NCBI RefSeq assembly: GCF_003243465.1
Contig: NZ_QFQZ01000003.1
Span: 60,028 to 124,027, forward strand
Direction: 5' to 3'
Origin: Caulobacter segnis
Lineage (GTDB): Bacteria > Pseudomonadota > Alphaproteobacteria > Caulobacterales > Caulobacteraceae
Length of the DNA: 64,000 bases
Below, piece after piece: positions 15,901 through 24,426 of this stretch. Numbering within the stretch: the first letter of the stretch is position 1; each line of letters starts with the position of its first letter. The translations under genes were made by a program, and so were the position numbers. The notes beneath the pieces are model-generated. The model saw nothing but the letters and a program-made list of their open reading frames with translations, had not been told where the DNA came from and made no database searches.

Positions 15901-16814
15901 CGCGCATCGCGGTCATCCGCAATCCGAAGAGCCACGGCAATCGGATGAACCCGCCCGGGCCGACGCCCGAGGGGGTGCGGCTGGCCGAGCCTTTCGGGCG
16001 TGACGCCTTGCGGACCGTGCTCGAGGACTTCGCCCGCGAGGGCCTGGACCTGCTGGTGATCGACGGCGGCGACGGCACGGTGCGCGACGTCATCAGCCTT
16101 CTGCCGCACACCTTCGGCGAGGACCTGCCGCTGCTGGCGGTGCTGCCGTCGGGCAAGACCAACGTCCTGGCGATCGACCTGGGCGCCCAGCGCGAATGGC
16201 GGCTGGAGGAGGCGCTGAACGCGGCCCGCCAGGCCGAGCCGCGGATCAAGGAGCGGCCGCCGCTGCGGATCAGCTGGACCGATGGCCATCGTCCGTGCCT
16301 GCAGGGCTTCTTCTTTGGCGTGGGGGCGCTGGTGAAGGCGACGAACCTGTCCCAGAAGGTTCACAAGGTCGGCTTCTTCCACAATCTGGCCGTCGGCGTG
16401 ACGATCGCCACCGCCACCTTCGGCGCCCTGTTCGGCGGCGCGCGGGACGAGTGGCGCGAGGGCGTCCCGGCCCGATTGACGCTGGATGGGCAGGCGCAGC
16501 CCGGCGAGGAGCGCTTCGCGGTCGTCGCCACCGCCCTCAAGCGCCTGCCATTCGGCCTGAAGCCCTTCGGGGCGCCGCGCGAGGGGCTGAAGATCCTGGA
16601 CGTCGATGCGCCGCCCCGCAAGCTGCTCAAGGCCCTGCCGTTGGTGCTCAGCGGCAAGGCCGAGCCGAAGCTCGAAAGCATGGGCTATCGCCGCCGTGAC
16701 GCCCAGAACGTCGCCCTGGCGGGTTGCGCGCCGTTCGTGCTGGACGGCGAAGTCTTCGAGGGCGGCGAGCTGGTCATCACCCTGGGGCCGGCCCTGAGGT
16801 TCCTGGTCGGATGA
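15897..16814 (+). CDS. cpgB: Ceramide kinase (diacylglycerol-kinase-catalytic fold)
   Basis: This 305-residue lipid kinase has the DAGK/sphingosine-kinase N-terminal fold: AVIRNPKSHGN (residues 5-15), the ATP-binding GGDGT (57-61) and LPSGKTNVLA. A C-terminal beta-sandwich ends with PFVLDGEVFEGGELVITLGP, the segment that carries the conserved Asp-Gly. It matches the C. crescentus ceramide kinase (CpgB/CerK, CCNA_01218) in size and position. It phosphorylates ceramide, giving the anionic head on which CpgA and CpgC act. ATGA overlaps at both ends indicate strict co-translation with its neighbours. Confidence 0.85.
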   Translation: MTRIAVIRNPKSHGNRMNPPGPTPEGVRLAEPFGRDALRTVLEDFAREGLDLLVIDGGDGTVRDVISLLPHTFGEDLPLLAVLPSGKTNVLAIDLGAQREWRLEEALNAARQAEPRIKERPPLRISWTDGHRPCLQGFFFGVGALVKATNLSQKVHKVGFFHNLAVGVTIATATFGALFGGARDEWREGVPARLTLDGQAQPGEERFAVVATALKRLPFGLKPFGAPREGLKILDVDAPPRKLLKALPLVLSGKAEPKLESMGYRRRDAQNVALAGCAPFVLDGEVFEGGELVITLGPALRFLVG

Positions 16815-17692
16815 GCCGCCTGCGCGACCTGGTCGCGGCCGAGCTCGCCACGCCGATCCCCGAGCCGATCGTCGCCTTCGCCCAGTATCTGGCGGGGGTG
16901 TTTCCGGATGCGCGGGCGGTGCTGTTCTATGGCTCGATCCTGCGCACGGGGGACCTGTCCGGCGTGCTCGACTACTACGTCCTGACGGAGCGTCCGCCGG
17001 CTGGCTGGCGCGGCGTCTTCACCCGCCTGCTGTGGCCGGACGTCAGCTATCACGAGCTGGAGCACGGCGGCGAAACGCTGCGGGCCAAGGTCGCTTCCAT
17101 GACCCTGGCGCAATTCCAGCGGGCGGTCAGCGGAGCCGGGGCGGACACCACCATCTGGGCTCGCTTCGTCCAGCCGTGCGCCCTGGCGTGGGCGGCGGAA
17201 GGCGTTCGGGAGCCGGTTGTCGACGCGGTCGCCGAGGCCTGCCAGACCGCCGCCCGCTTCGCCCAGGCGCTGGGACCGGAGGGCGGCGCGCCGCGGGCGC
17301 TCTGGACCGCCCTGTTCCAGGAGACCTACAAGGCCGAGCTGCGCGTCGAGAAGGCGGGACGAGAGGCCTCGATCCTCGCCTATGATCCCGAACGCTATGA
17401 TCACGTCATGACGGCGGTCCTGGAGGATCAGGGCGGGCCGCTGGAGGCGAGGGCGAGAACCCGCCTCCGCAAGGCGTGGACGCCCCGCAAATGGCTGGGT
17501 AAGCCGCTGAACGTGGCGCGGCTCATCAAGGCGGCCTTCACCTTCCAGGGCGCTTCCCGCTACGCCGCGTGGAAGATCGTGCGCCACACGGGCGTGAAGA
17601 TCGAGGTCACGCCCTGGCGCGAGCGCCATCCGATCCTCTCGGCGCCCGGAGTCCTGCTGAAGGTCTGGAAGGGGCGGCGGAAGGCGCCCTGA
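16811..17692 (+). CDS. cpgC: CpgC-like nucleotidyltransferase-fold protein of ceramide phosphoglycerate synthesis
   Basis: The protein has 293 residues. Near the N-terminus is AVLFYGSILRTGDLSGVLDYYVL, which resembles the GSxxxG...DxD core of minimal nucleotidyltransferases; the usual second Asp pattern is DLSGVLDYYV. A helical middle and a basic C-terminal third (ARTRLRKAWTPRKWLGKPLN, HPILSAPGVLLKVWKGRRK) could sit on the membrane. It corresponds to CCNA_01219, required with cpgA and cpgB for ceramide phosphoglycerate. The chemistry of this protein is not clear from sequence. It overlaps cpgB (ATGA) and ends just before a strong terminator. Confidence 0.75.
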   Translation: MSRLRDLVAAELATPIPEPIVAFAQYLAGVFPDARAVLFYGSILRTGDLSGVLDYYVLTERPPAGWRGVFTRLLWPDVSYHELEHGGETLRAKVASMTLAQFQRAVSGAGADTTIWARFVQPCALAWAAEGVREPVVDAVAEACQTAARFAQALGPEGGAPRALWTALFQETYKAELRVEKAGREASILAYDPERYDHVMTAVLEDQGGPLEARARTRLRKAWTPRKWLGKPLNVARLIKAAFTFQGASRYAAWKIVRHTGVKIEVTPWRERHPILSAPGVLLKVWKGRRKAP

Positions 17693-17701
17693 GCTCCAAA
17701 C

Positions 17702-17730
17702 AAAAACGCCCGGGCCTGGACCCGGGCGTT
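17702..17730 (-). terminator. Strong intrinsic terminator of the spt transcript
   Basis: A perfect 10-bp stem, AACGCCCGGG (17705-17714) with CCCGGGCGTT (17721-17730), has a six-base loop. Read on the minus strand it is followed by TTTTTG. It therefore ends the spt transcript coming from the right, and the hairpin may also slow cpgC transcription from the left. Confidence 0.85.
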
Positions 17731-17755
17731 GTCGCTTTCAGCGATGAGACCGCTA

Positions 17756-18970
17756 TCAGGCGCGAGCGCGCTTAAGCGGCGCGATCACGCCCAGGGCCGC
17801 GCCGATTTCGGCGAAGGTCTTGAGGACCGCGTCGATCTGCTCGTCGGTGTGAGCGGCGCTGACGCTGGCGCGCAGCAGCGGACGGCTGTCCGGCGTGGCG
17901 GGCGGCAGGGCCAGGTTCAGGTAGACGCCGGCGTGCAGCAGGGCGTTCCACATGGCGATGGCGCGTTCCTGGTCCGGCATGGTCGTGGCGACCACCGGGC
18001 TGGCCGTCGGGCCGGTGTGGAAGCCCAGCGAGGTCAGGCCGTCATACAGGCGCTTGGCGTTGTGGTTCAGGCGGTCGCGCAGCTGCGGCTGCTCGATCAT
18101 GCGACGCAGAGCCGTGATGGTCGAGGCGACCACGGCCGGCGGCAGCGAGGCGGTGAACATGTAGGGCCGGCAGACGACGCGCATGACGTCGAAATCGTCC
18201 AGGTTCGACACGCAGAAGCCGCCAATGGCGCCCAGGCTCTTGGAGAAGGTGCCGACGATGAAGTCGACGTCGTCTTCCACGCCCGCGGCTTCGGCCAGGC
18301 CCCGACCGGTCGCGCCGAGCACGCCCATCGAGTGGGCTTCGTCGACCAGCAGGTAGCCGCCCAGCTCGCGCTTCACGGCGGCGATTTCCTTCAGCGGCGC
18401 GACGTCGCCGATCATCGAATAGACGCCCTCGACCACGATCAGGCGCTCGCCCGGCGCATCGCCCAGGCGACGCAGGCGCTTGGCCAGGTCTTCGGGATCG
18501 TTGTGGCGGAAGCGAATGACTTCGGCCTGGCCCAGACGCGAGGCGTCGTAGATCGAGGCGTGGCTGTCGGCGTCCAGGATCAGGTGGTCGCCGCGGCCGA
18601 CCAGGGTCGACAGCACGCCCAGATTGGCCTGGTAGCCGGTCGTGAAGACCATGGCGTGCTTGCGGCCGTAGAACTTGGCCAGGTCCTGCTCGAGCTCGAC
18701 GTGGGCCTCGAAGCTGCCGTTGGCGATGCGCGAACCGGTCGTGCCGGTGCCGCGCTCCTGGACCGCCTTGACCGAAGCGGCGATGGCTTCCTCGTCAAAC
18801 GTCAGGCCCAGATAGTTGTTGGTGCCGAGCAGGATGGTCGGTCGCCCATCGACAACGCCCTCGGTCGGCGAATGCACCGCGTCGAAACGGACCTTGAAGG
18901 GGTCGGCGCCGGCGTCCTGGATGGCCTTGTACGCATCGCGATAGGCCAGGTGCTTATCAAATAGCCCCAT
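17756..18970 (-). CDS. spt: Serine palmitoyltransferase
   Basis: This is a 404-residue PLP enzyme of the alpha-oxoamine synthase family. The stacking His is H137 in DADSHASI, D210 and H213 sit in LLVDEAHSMGV, and the Schiff-base lysine is K244 in GTFSKSLGAIGG. The length and the soluble N-terminus fit bacterial serine palmitoyltransferases. It condenses L-serine with an acyl thioester to 3-ketosphinganine, the first step of ceramide synthesis. The dedicated carrier protein gene lies three bases upstream, so the acyl donor is probably acyl-ACP. It corresponds to CCNA_01220 (CC_1162). KBL and ALAS are the main alternatives; the neighbours argue against both. Confidence 0.93.
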   Translation of the reverse strand: MGLFDKHLAYRDAYKAIQDAGADPFKVRFDAVHSPTEGVVDGRPTILLGTNNYLGLTFDEEAIAASVKAVQERGTGTTGSRIANGSFEAHVELEQDLAKFYGRKHAMVFTTGYQANLGVLSTLVGRGDHLILDADSHASIYDASRLGQAEVIRFRHNDPEDLAKRLRRLGDAPGERLIVVEGVYSMIGDVAPLKEIAAVKRELGGYLLVDEAHSMGVLGATGRGLAEAAGVEDDVDFIVGTFSKSLGAIGGFCVSNLDDFDVMRVVCRPYMFTASLPPAVVASTITALRRMIEQPQLRDRLNHNAKRLYDGLTSLGFHTGPTASPVVATTMPDQERAIAMWNALLHAGVYLNLALPPATPDSRPLLRASVSAAHTDEQIDAVLKTFAEIGAALGVIAPLKRARA

Positions 18971-18973
18971 TAG

Positions 18974-19225
18974 TTAAGCCCTAGTCCGGAGATCGTTGAT
19001 CAGTTTGGAAAGGTCGCCGGCGGTCTCGACGGAGGCCAGGCGATCGAGCGGGATGGAGATGTCGAAGGTGTCCTCGAGCTCCATGATGATGTTCATCAGG
19101 GCCAGGGAGTCCACGGCGAGATCACGGCCGATGTGCGACTCGGCGCGGACCTCGACGGGCCGCCCCAGAACCTTGCTTGCCGCCACCCCGATCTCGCGCA
19201 AGCTGAGATCCGTCACCGTTTCCAT
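18974..19225 (-). CDS. acpR: Specialised acyl carrier protein for sphingolipid synthesis
   Basis: This is an 83-residue four-helix carrier protein with the phosphopantetheine attachment motif DSL (39-41, Ser40) in GRDLAVDSLALMNIIMELE. Its pI is acidic, as in the family. A GGAGG ribosome site lies eight bases before the ATG. It is followed after three bases by spt, so it very likely presents the activated acyl chain to that enzyme, as reported for the C. crescentus counterpart CC_1163. It is a paralogue, not the housekeeping AcpP: there is no fab gene nearby. Confidence 0.9.
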   Translation of the reverse strand: METVTDLSLREIGVAASKVLGRPVEVRAESHIGRDLAVDSLALMNIIMELEDTFDISIPLDRLASVETAGDLSKLINDLRTRA

Positions 19226-19317
19226 TCTAAATCAAACCTCCGGGAGCCCCACCCGTGACACTACTGTAACGGCGAGTCTGTCAGATAGCCGCCTCATTTG
19301 CGTGTGGCGACAGAATT

Positions 19318-20244
19318 TTAGGGCAGCCAGCCCTGCTTTCGGTACCAGTCGACGGTGTCAGCGAACCCATCGGCCAGGCCGAATACGCTGGGTACTCTCT
19401 CCGTCTCCGGAGCGCTAGATGGGGTCCAATCGGCGTGAAGCAACTCCCGCGCCTTTCCTAAGCCGAACACACTCGGCGTCCGGGTGGCGAAAGACCAAGC
19501 ATCCGCAAGGGCTCCGGCGGCTAGAATGCTCCCGCCGGGAAGCCTTGCCAGGCTTGGGTTTCGGCCCATTGCGGCCGCCGCCGCGCTCATGATTTCCGTC
19601 CAAGTGTAACCGTCGCGCCGCACATCCGACAGCTCCACCAGGCCCGAAATCGGGTCCTTGCAGTAGGCCGCGAGCTTCTTCGCCGCGTCGTGGACGTGGA
19701 TCATGGCCACGCGCGCCGTCGGTGACAAAACAGGCAGAACCGGGCTCGACGCGGCCAGTTTGAAGATCTCCAGGGTCTCGGTGTCGCCCGGCCCATAGAT
19801 CGCCGGCGGCCGAACGATCAGGGCGTGGGGTGAGTCGGCCAGCACCGCCTCCTCGCCGGCACGCTTGCTGGCGGCGTAGTTCGACAGCGCCGGTTCGCGG
19901 GCGGCGTAGCTCGACACCAGGATGAACCGGGCGCCGGCTTCCCGCGCGGCCCGGGCGGCCGCCAGGGCGCCGTCGCTATTGACCGCGTTGAAGCCGTCGA
20001 GCGACGCAGCCTTGATCAGGCCGGCGACGTGAACGACCACCTCGGCCCCGCGGCTCAGGCGCTCAAGGGCGCCCGGCGTCCGCAGGTCTCCGGCGACGAC
20101 CTCGACCTCGACGTCGCGCCACAGCGGATGGATCGGATCGCGCCGGACCAGCACGCGGGGCGTCCAGCCGTCGTCGGCCAGGGCGCGGACCAGATGACGG
20201 CCCAGGAAGCCCGTGGCCCCGGTGACGGCGACGACGCCGCCCAT
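19318..20244 (-). CDS. cerR: CerR, (3-keto)ceramide reductase, NAD(P)-dependent SDR
   Basis: This 308-residue extended short-chain dehydrogenase has the dinucleotide motif GATGFLG (9-15), the N-terminal VVAVTGATGFLGRHLV, an SS-Y-K active site (S111/S112, Y123, K127 in SNYAASKRAG) and RPPAIYGPGD. It corresponds to CCNA_01222 and reduces the 3-keto group of the long-chain base or of N-acylated 3-keto intermediate. As I recall, localisation work in C. crescentus placed this enzyme in the periplasm, although no signal peptide is visible here. The ATG overlaps the aasR stop by one base (TGATG). The C-terminus ends with WYRKQGWLP. Confidence 0.87.
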   Translation of the reverse strand: MGGVVAVTGATGFLGRHLVRALADDGWTPRVLVRRDPIHPLWRDVEVEVVAGDLRTPGALERLSRGAEVVVHVAGLIKAASLDGFNAVNSDGALAAARAAREAGARFILVSSYAAREPALSNYAASKRAGEEAVLADSPHALIVRPPAIYGPGDTETLEIFKLAASSPVLPVLSPTARVAMIHVHDAAKKLAAYCKDPISGLVELSDVRRDGYTWTEIMSAAAAAMGRNPSLARLPGGSILAAGALADAWSFATRTPSVFGLGKARELLHADWTPSSAPETERVPSVFGLADGFADTVDWYRKQGWLP

Positions 20245-21962
20245 CAGTCGCCGTAGCTCCCGGCCAGATAGGCCGCGCGCGCCTTCGAACGGCTGAGCTT
20301 GCCCGAAGAGGTCTGCGGCAGGGCGTGGGCGCCGACCAGCTTGACCCTGGCGTCCACGCCATGGCGGGTGCGCAGCAGGGTTGCGACCTGTTCGACGAGG
20401 GCCGCGCGGCTGTCGGCGTCGCCGCCGCGCGCCTGGACCAGGACCACGATCTGGTCTTCCGGCTCGGCGGGGATCGCAAACGCGCAGACGTCGCCGCTGC
20501 GCAGGCCTTCGATCTCGTGATCGGCCGTCCATTCAAGGTCTTGCGGCCAGATGTTGCGGCCGTTCAGGATGATCAGGTCCTTGGCGCGGCCGGTGATGAC
20601 GATCTCGCCCTCGATCTTGAACCCGAGGTCACCGGTGTCGAGCCAGCCATCGTCCGACAGGACGCGGGCGGTCTCTTCCGGATTGGCGAAGTAGCCGCTC
20701 ATGACCGAGGGGCCCTTGGCGAAGATGCGACCGACGCCGCGCTCGGGCAGCACCTGGCCGTCCTCGCCGCGCACCTCCAGGAAGTGGCCTGGCAGGGCGG
20801 GGCCGCAGCGGGCGAAGTCGCGGGCGCGCTCGGAGCCTTCCGGGGCGTCGACGGCCAGGGCGTCGCGCTCCAGGCGTTCGACATCGAGCGTCTCGGCCCG
20901 CAGGCCCTTGCCCAGCGGAGCCATGGAGAGGGCCAGAGTGGCTTCGGCCATGCCGTAGCTGGCGACGAAAGCCTTGTCCGAGAAGCCGGCGGGGCCGAAG
21001 GCCTCGACAAAGGCCTTCAGCGGCGGCATGCGGATCATGTCGCCGCCCAGGCCCGCCTGGCGCCAGTGGCTGAGGTCGTAGGCTTCCAGCGACTGGCCCT
21101 GGACGCGGCGGGCGCACAGCTCGTAGCCGAAGGTGGGGCTATAAGCGGTGGTGGCCTTGTTGCGAGAGATCAGGTCGATCCACAGCAGCGGCCGACGAAC
21201 GAACGCGCCGGTGGGCAGCAGGTCGACCGACATCTGGCAGGCCAGCGGGCTCAGCAGGAAGCCGATCAGGCCCATGTCGTGATAGAGTGGCAGCCACGAG
21301 ATGGCGCGGTCCTCTGGCCGCACCTGCAGGCCGTCGCGGGTGATCGCCACGCAGTTGGCCATCAGCGCCTTGTGCAGCACCAGAACGCCCGTCGGGGTGC
21401 GGGTGCTGCCCGACGAGAACTGCAGGTAGCAGGGATCTTCCGGGGTGATGGTCGGCAGGGCCGCGCCGCCGTCCTCGGGCAGGTCCGCCAGGACGCCGGC
21501 GAAGTCGAGCTCCGCGCGCTGGCCGATCTCGGTCACGAAGTCCTTCAGGCCGACCGGACCGATCAGGATCTTGGCCTTGGCCGAGCGCGCCAGGTTGGTG
21601 ATCTGCTCGATGTAGGCCGCGCGACCGCCCAGCGGGGTCGGCAGGGCCATCGGCGCGGGCAGCAGGCCAGCGTACTGGCAAGCGAAGAAGGCGCGGACGA
21701 AGTCGCCGTCGGTCTCGGCCAGAAGCGCGACGCTGTCGCCGACCTTGGCGTCGGTCGCCAGGAGGCGGCGGGCCAGGACCAGGGCGTCCTCGCGCAGCTT
21801 GGCGTAGGGCAGGGCCTCGACCAGCTCGCCGCGCAGCGAATAGAGGTTGATCCCCGTCTCGCCGGTCGCGGCGAAATCGAGGGCCTCTGTCAGGGTCGGG
21901 AAGTCGGCGAACCGGACGGTGCGGTCAGACGCCGTGGGCGTGATCATACTTGGGGCCTTCAT
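20244..21962 (-). CDS. aasR: Fatty acyl-AMP ligase / acyl-ACP synthetase of the sphingolipid locus
   Basis: This 572-residue ANL-superfamily adenylating enzyme has the A3 phosphate loop YLQFSSGSTRTPTGV (about 179-193), LPLYHDMGLIGFLL, YGMAEATLALS, the hinge region GWLDTGDLGF, and the catalytic lysine near LPQTSSGKLSRSK. The architecture is that of fatty acyl-AMP ligases, which load carrier proteins rather than CoA. With acpR two genes away, the likely product is acyl-AcpR for serine palmitoyltransferase (C. crescentus CC_1165). The start may be ATG 21962 or the in-frame ATG 21947 (MITPTASDR). Both overlap the flippase gene's 3' end. Confidence 0.87.
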   Translation of the reverse strand: MKAPSMITPTASDRTVRFADFPTLTEALDFAATGETGINLYSLRGELVEALPYAKLREDALVLARRLLATDAKVGDSVALLAETDGDFVRAFFACQYAGLLPAPMALPTPLGGRAAYIEQITNLARSAKAKILIGPVGLKDFVTEIGQRAELDFAGVLADLPEDGGAALPTITPEDPCYLQFSSGSTRTPTGVLVLHKALMANCVAITRDGLQVRPEDRAISWLPLYHDMGLIGFLLSPLACQMSVDLLPTGAFVRRPLLWIDLISRNKATTAYSPTFGYELCARRVQGQSLEAYDLSHWRQAGLGGDMIRMPPLKAFVEAFGPAGFSDKAFVASYGMAEATLALSMAPLGKGLRAETLDVERLERDALAVDAPEGSERARDFARCGPALPGHFLEVRGEDGQVLPERGVGRIFAKGPSVMSGYFANPEETARVLSDDGWLDTGDLGFKIEGEIVITGRAKDLIILNGRNIWPQDLEWTADHEIEGLRSGDVCAFAIPAEPEDQIVVLVQARGGDADSRAALVEQVATLLRTRHGVDARVKLVGAHALPQTSSGKLSRSKARAAYLAGSYGD

Positions 21963-23304
21963 CGTCTTTCGTCGGGCGCGCGGAGTCTTCCTCCGCCGCG
22001 AGTCGGGCGAGCCTGCGGCGCGCCATCAAATACATACCGATGGCCATCGCCAAGGCGGATGCGACCAAGGCCGCGCCCGCGCCGGTCAGGCCGAAACGCT
22101 GGATCAGCGGAACAAGCGCCGCGAAATAGCAGATCACGACCACCAATCGAACCATCAAGGCGGCGCCGGCGGCGCGCATCGAGACCAGCATCGGTTCCAG
22201 CGGCAGGGTCATGACCCCGATCGCGGCGGCGGCGACCTGCCAGTTCATAACGCCGGCGGCCGCGCCATAGGCCTGACCCATCACCGTCTCAAGGATCCAG
22301 CGGCCCGCCAGCAGGCTGAGCGCCAGCAAGACCCCGGCGGCGGCGCCGCCGATCAGGGCGATCTGGATCGCCAGCTTGGTCATGGCCTGCTGGCCGCCCG
22401 CGGCGCGCATCTTGGCCAGCTCTGGGTAGAGCGCCGGCACCATCAGCCGCGCGGGCTTGGCCATGCCGTCGGCGACCTGTTTACCGATCCGCCAGAACGC
22501 CGCCTGGGTTGGACCGAGCAAGGCCCCGACCGCCATGGTCAGGACGTGGGTGAAGCCGACCTCGAGCGTGCCGGAGAAGTTGGTCGACAGGGCGAAGCGC
22601 CAGACGCCGGGCAGGCCCTGGCTGGTCGGGCCAAACAGCGAGAACCCATCCAGCAGCCCGCGCTTCTTCAGGTCCCAGATGGCGATGCCGGCGATGTAGA
22701 AGAACGAGGCGAAGGTGCCGGCCGCCCAGGCCAGCAGGAAATACTGGATCGGCGCGTGGGTGACGGCGCAGATGGCGCAGCCGATCATCCGCACGAACGA
22801 GCTGACGGCCTGCTCGGCGGCCAGGAAGCGGAAGCGGTCGAATAGGCGCAGCAGCCCGACCCCGGTCGCCGAGGTCATCACCCCGATCGACAGGGCGTAC
22901 AGCGCGCCATAGCCGCTCATCCCCTCGGGCCAGCGCAGCTCCTGCCAGAACAGCCAGGCGCCGACGACGCCCAGACCAACGCCGATGATGCTGCTGATCA
23001 GGTCCAGCATCAGCGACAGGCGCAGCACCTGCTGGAACTTGGTCCGCTCGTTCTTCAGCAGCGGATCGGTGCCGTAGGTCAGGACCGTCTGCCAGGACTC
23101 GAAGTGCGCCACCTCGCCCAGGAACTGGGCGAAGGCGTTGATGATCACCAGGACGCCCATCGTCTCCTTGCCGAGACTGCGGGCGGTCAGGGCGATGTAG
23201 GCGAGGCCGACCACCGCATTGACGACGCGCCCGCTCAGCAGGTGGCCGGCGTTGGCCAGGACGCGCTTGATCGGCGGCGTCGCCTGATTGTCGGCGGTGG
23301 TCAC
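21925..23304 (-). CDS. MATE/oligosaccharide-flippase-like membrane protein
   Basis: This 459-residue protein has about twelve to fourteen hydrophobic segments in the Wzx-type polysaccharide-flippase pattern. A first loop GHLLSGRVVNAVVGLAYIAL is followed by ALTARSLGKETMGVLVI, as in many lipopolysaccharide flippases. The GTG start at 23304 overlaps the TagB-like stop (GTGA), and the 3' end overlaps aasR. By context it may flip a lipid-linked intermediate across the inner membrane. The flipped molecule could be the sphingolipid head-group precursor or a glycan, and nothing in the sequence decides this. Confidence 0.8.
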   Translation of the reverse strand: MTTADNQATPPIKRVLANAGHLLSGRVVNAVVGLAYIALTARSLGKETMGVLVIINAFAQFLGEVAHFESWQTVLTYGTDPLLKNERTKFQQVLRLSLMLDLISSIIGVGLGVVGAWLFWQELRWPEGMSGYGALYALSIGVMTSATGVGLLRLFDRFRFLAAEQAVSSFVRMIGCAICAVTHAPIQYFLLAWAAGTFASFFYIAGIAIWDLKKRGLLDGFSLFGPTSQGLPGVWRFALSTNFSGTLEVGFTHVLTMAVGALLGPTQAAFWRIGKQVADGMAKPARLMVPALYPELAKMRAAGGQQAMTKLAIQIALIGGAAAGVLLALSLLAGRWILETVMGQAYGAAAGVMNWQVAAAAIGVMTLPLEPMLVSMRAAGAALMVRLVVVICYFAALVPLIQRFGLTGAGAALVASALAMAIGMYLMARRRLARLAAEEDSARPTKDDEGPKYDHAHGV

Positions 23305-24425
23305 GCGGCCGCCTCCAGTCGTCGGGCGATCGCTCGGGCGGCGCGCAGCGACGAGGGCTCGTCGGTGATGTCGAAGGTCTCGACGATCCCCTCGGCCTGC
23401 GTCGCCCGGTAGTCGCCATGGCTCAGGAAGGCGTGATCCAGGTCTTGGCTCAAGGTGTCGACGCTCTCCAGCACGGGCCCGTACAGCCAGTGATGGAAGC
23501 TGGGGTCGCCCCGCCAGTCGGCGCCGCTGGCGTTGAGGAACAGGCAGGGCTTGGGCGCGCGCAGGAACTCGTAGACCTGGCTGGAGACGTCGCCGAGATA
23601 GAGATCCGCCGCGCGCGTATAGGTCATGTCGGCCGCCGCCGGGCCGCCCAGGTCGACGTGGATGCGCGGGTGCTCGGCGAAGCGCTTGAAGACCGCGCGT
23701 TCCTCCGGCGAGGCCGTCTCGAATAGGCGGATGTGGGGCGAGAAGATCAGGTTGTGGCGATCGCTGGCCGCGAAGGTCTCTAGCACCCGCCAGCCCCACC
23801 TGGGCCAGGAACTGAGCTCGGGATGGAAATGCGGATTGTAGAGCACCACCGGACCGGGCTTTTCGAAGCGCGGCGCGGGGCGCTGAGGCAGGGCGTCGAC
23901 CAGATCGAATTTCGGATAGCCGACCATGGCGCAGTTCTCGGGCTTGACCCAGCCCTCGCCGACCATTCGGTCGCGTTGCTTGGGGCCGGCCGCCATGACC
24001 AGGTCAAAGGCGCGCAGGCGAGGCTCGAAGGGGCCTTCGCGGTCGCCGGCGCCGTGCTGGGTGTAGACCAGGATCGGATGGCGCAGGCCCAAGCGACGCA
24101 GCAGCGCAGTCGTCCGTTCTGGGGTGATCACGGCGTCGTAGCGACCGAGCCGCAGGGCGTTGGCGACCAGCATCGGCGCCTTGGGCGGGGCGCCGCCGCC
24201 GCCGAACCGACGCATCCATGCGGGCGGCAGCAGAACCAGGGTGATCGGCGCGTCGCCGAGCTCCTTCAGAAGGCTGGCGACATAATCGAGCAGCTCGCGC
24301 GTCGTCGCGGCGATCTCGACCCGCAGCCGCGGCCAGCCGCGCGCCATGGCGACGGCCACCGACAGGCTGTGCCAGACCTGATGGTGCTGCGCGATGTAGA
24401 GAAAACAGACCCGCGTTTCGGCCAC
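23301..24425 (-). CDS. TagB-like CDP-glycerol glycerophosphotransferase family protein
   Basis: This 374-residue protein resembles the CDP-glycerol glycerophosphotransferase/TagB family: VYTQHGAGDREGP, VVLYNPHFHPELSSW with a His-rich loop, LIFSPHIRLFE, ADLYLGDVSSQVYEF and KPCLFLNAS. The family transfers glycerol-phosphate units onto lipid carriers. Ceramide phosphoglycerate is the expected end product of the locus, so a phosphoglycerol-type donor chemistry would fit, but it is an inference. The GTG start lies one base after the LptC-like stop, and the gene overlaps the flippase (GTGA). Confidence 0.75.
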   Translation of the reverse strand: MAETRVCFLYIAQHHQVWHSLSVAVAMARGWPRLRVEIAATTRELLDYVASLLKELGDAPITLVLLPPAWMRRFGGGGAPPKAPMLVANALRLGRYDAVITPERTTALLRRLGLRHPILVYTQHGAGDREGPFEPRLRAFDLVMAAGPKQRDRMVGEGWVKPENCAMVGYPKFDLVDALPQRPAPRFEKPGPVVLYNPHFHPELSSWPRWGWRVLETFAASDRHNLIFSPHIRLFETASPEERAVFKRFAEHPRIHVDLGGPAAADMTYTRAADLYLGDVSSQVYEFLRAPKPCLFLNASGADWRGDPSFHHWLYGPVLESVDTLSQDLDHAFLSHGDYRATQAEGIVETFDITDEPSSLRAARAIARRLEAAA

Positions 24426-24426
24426 G

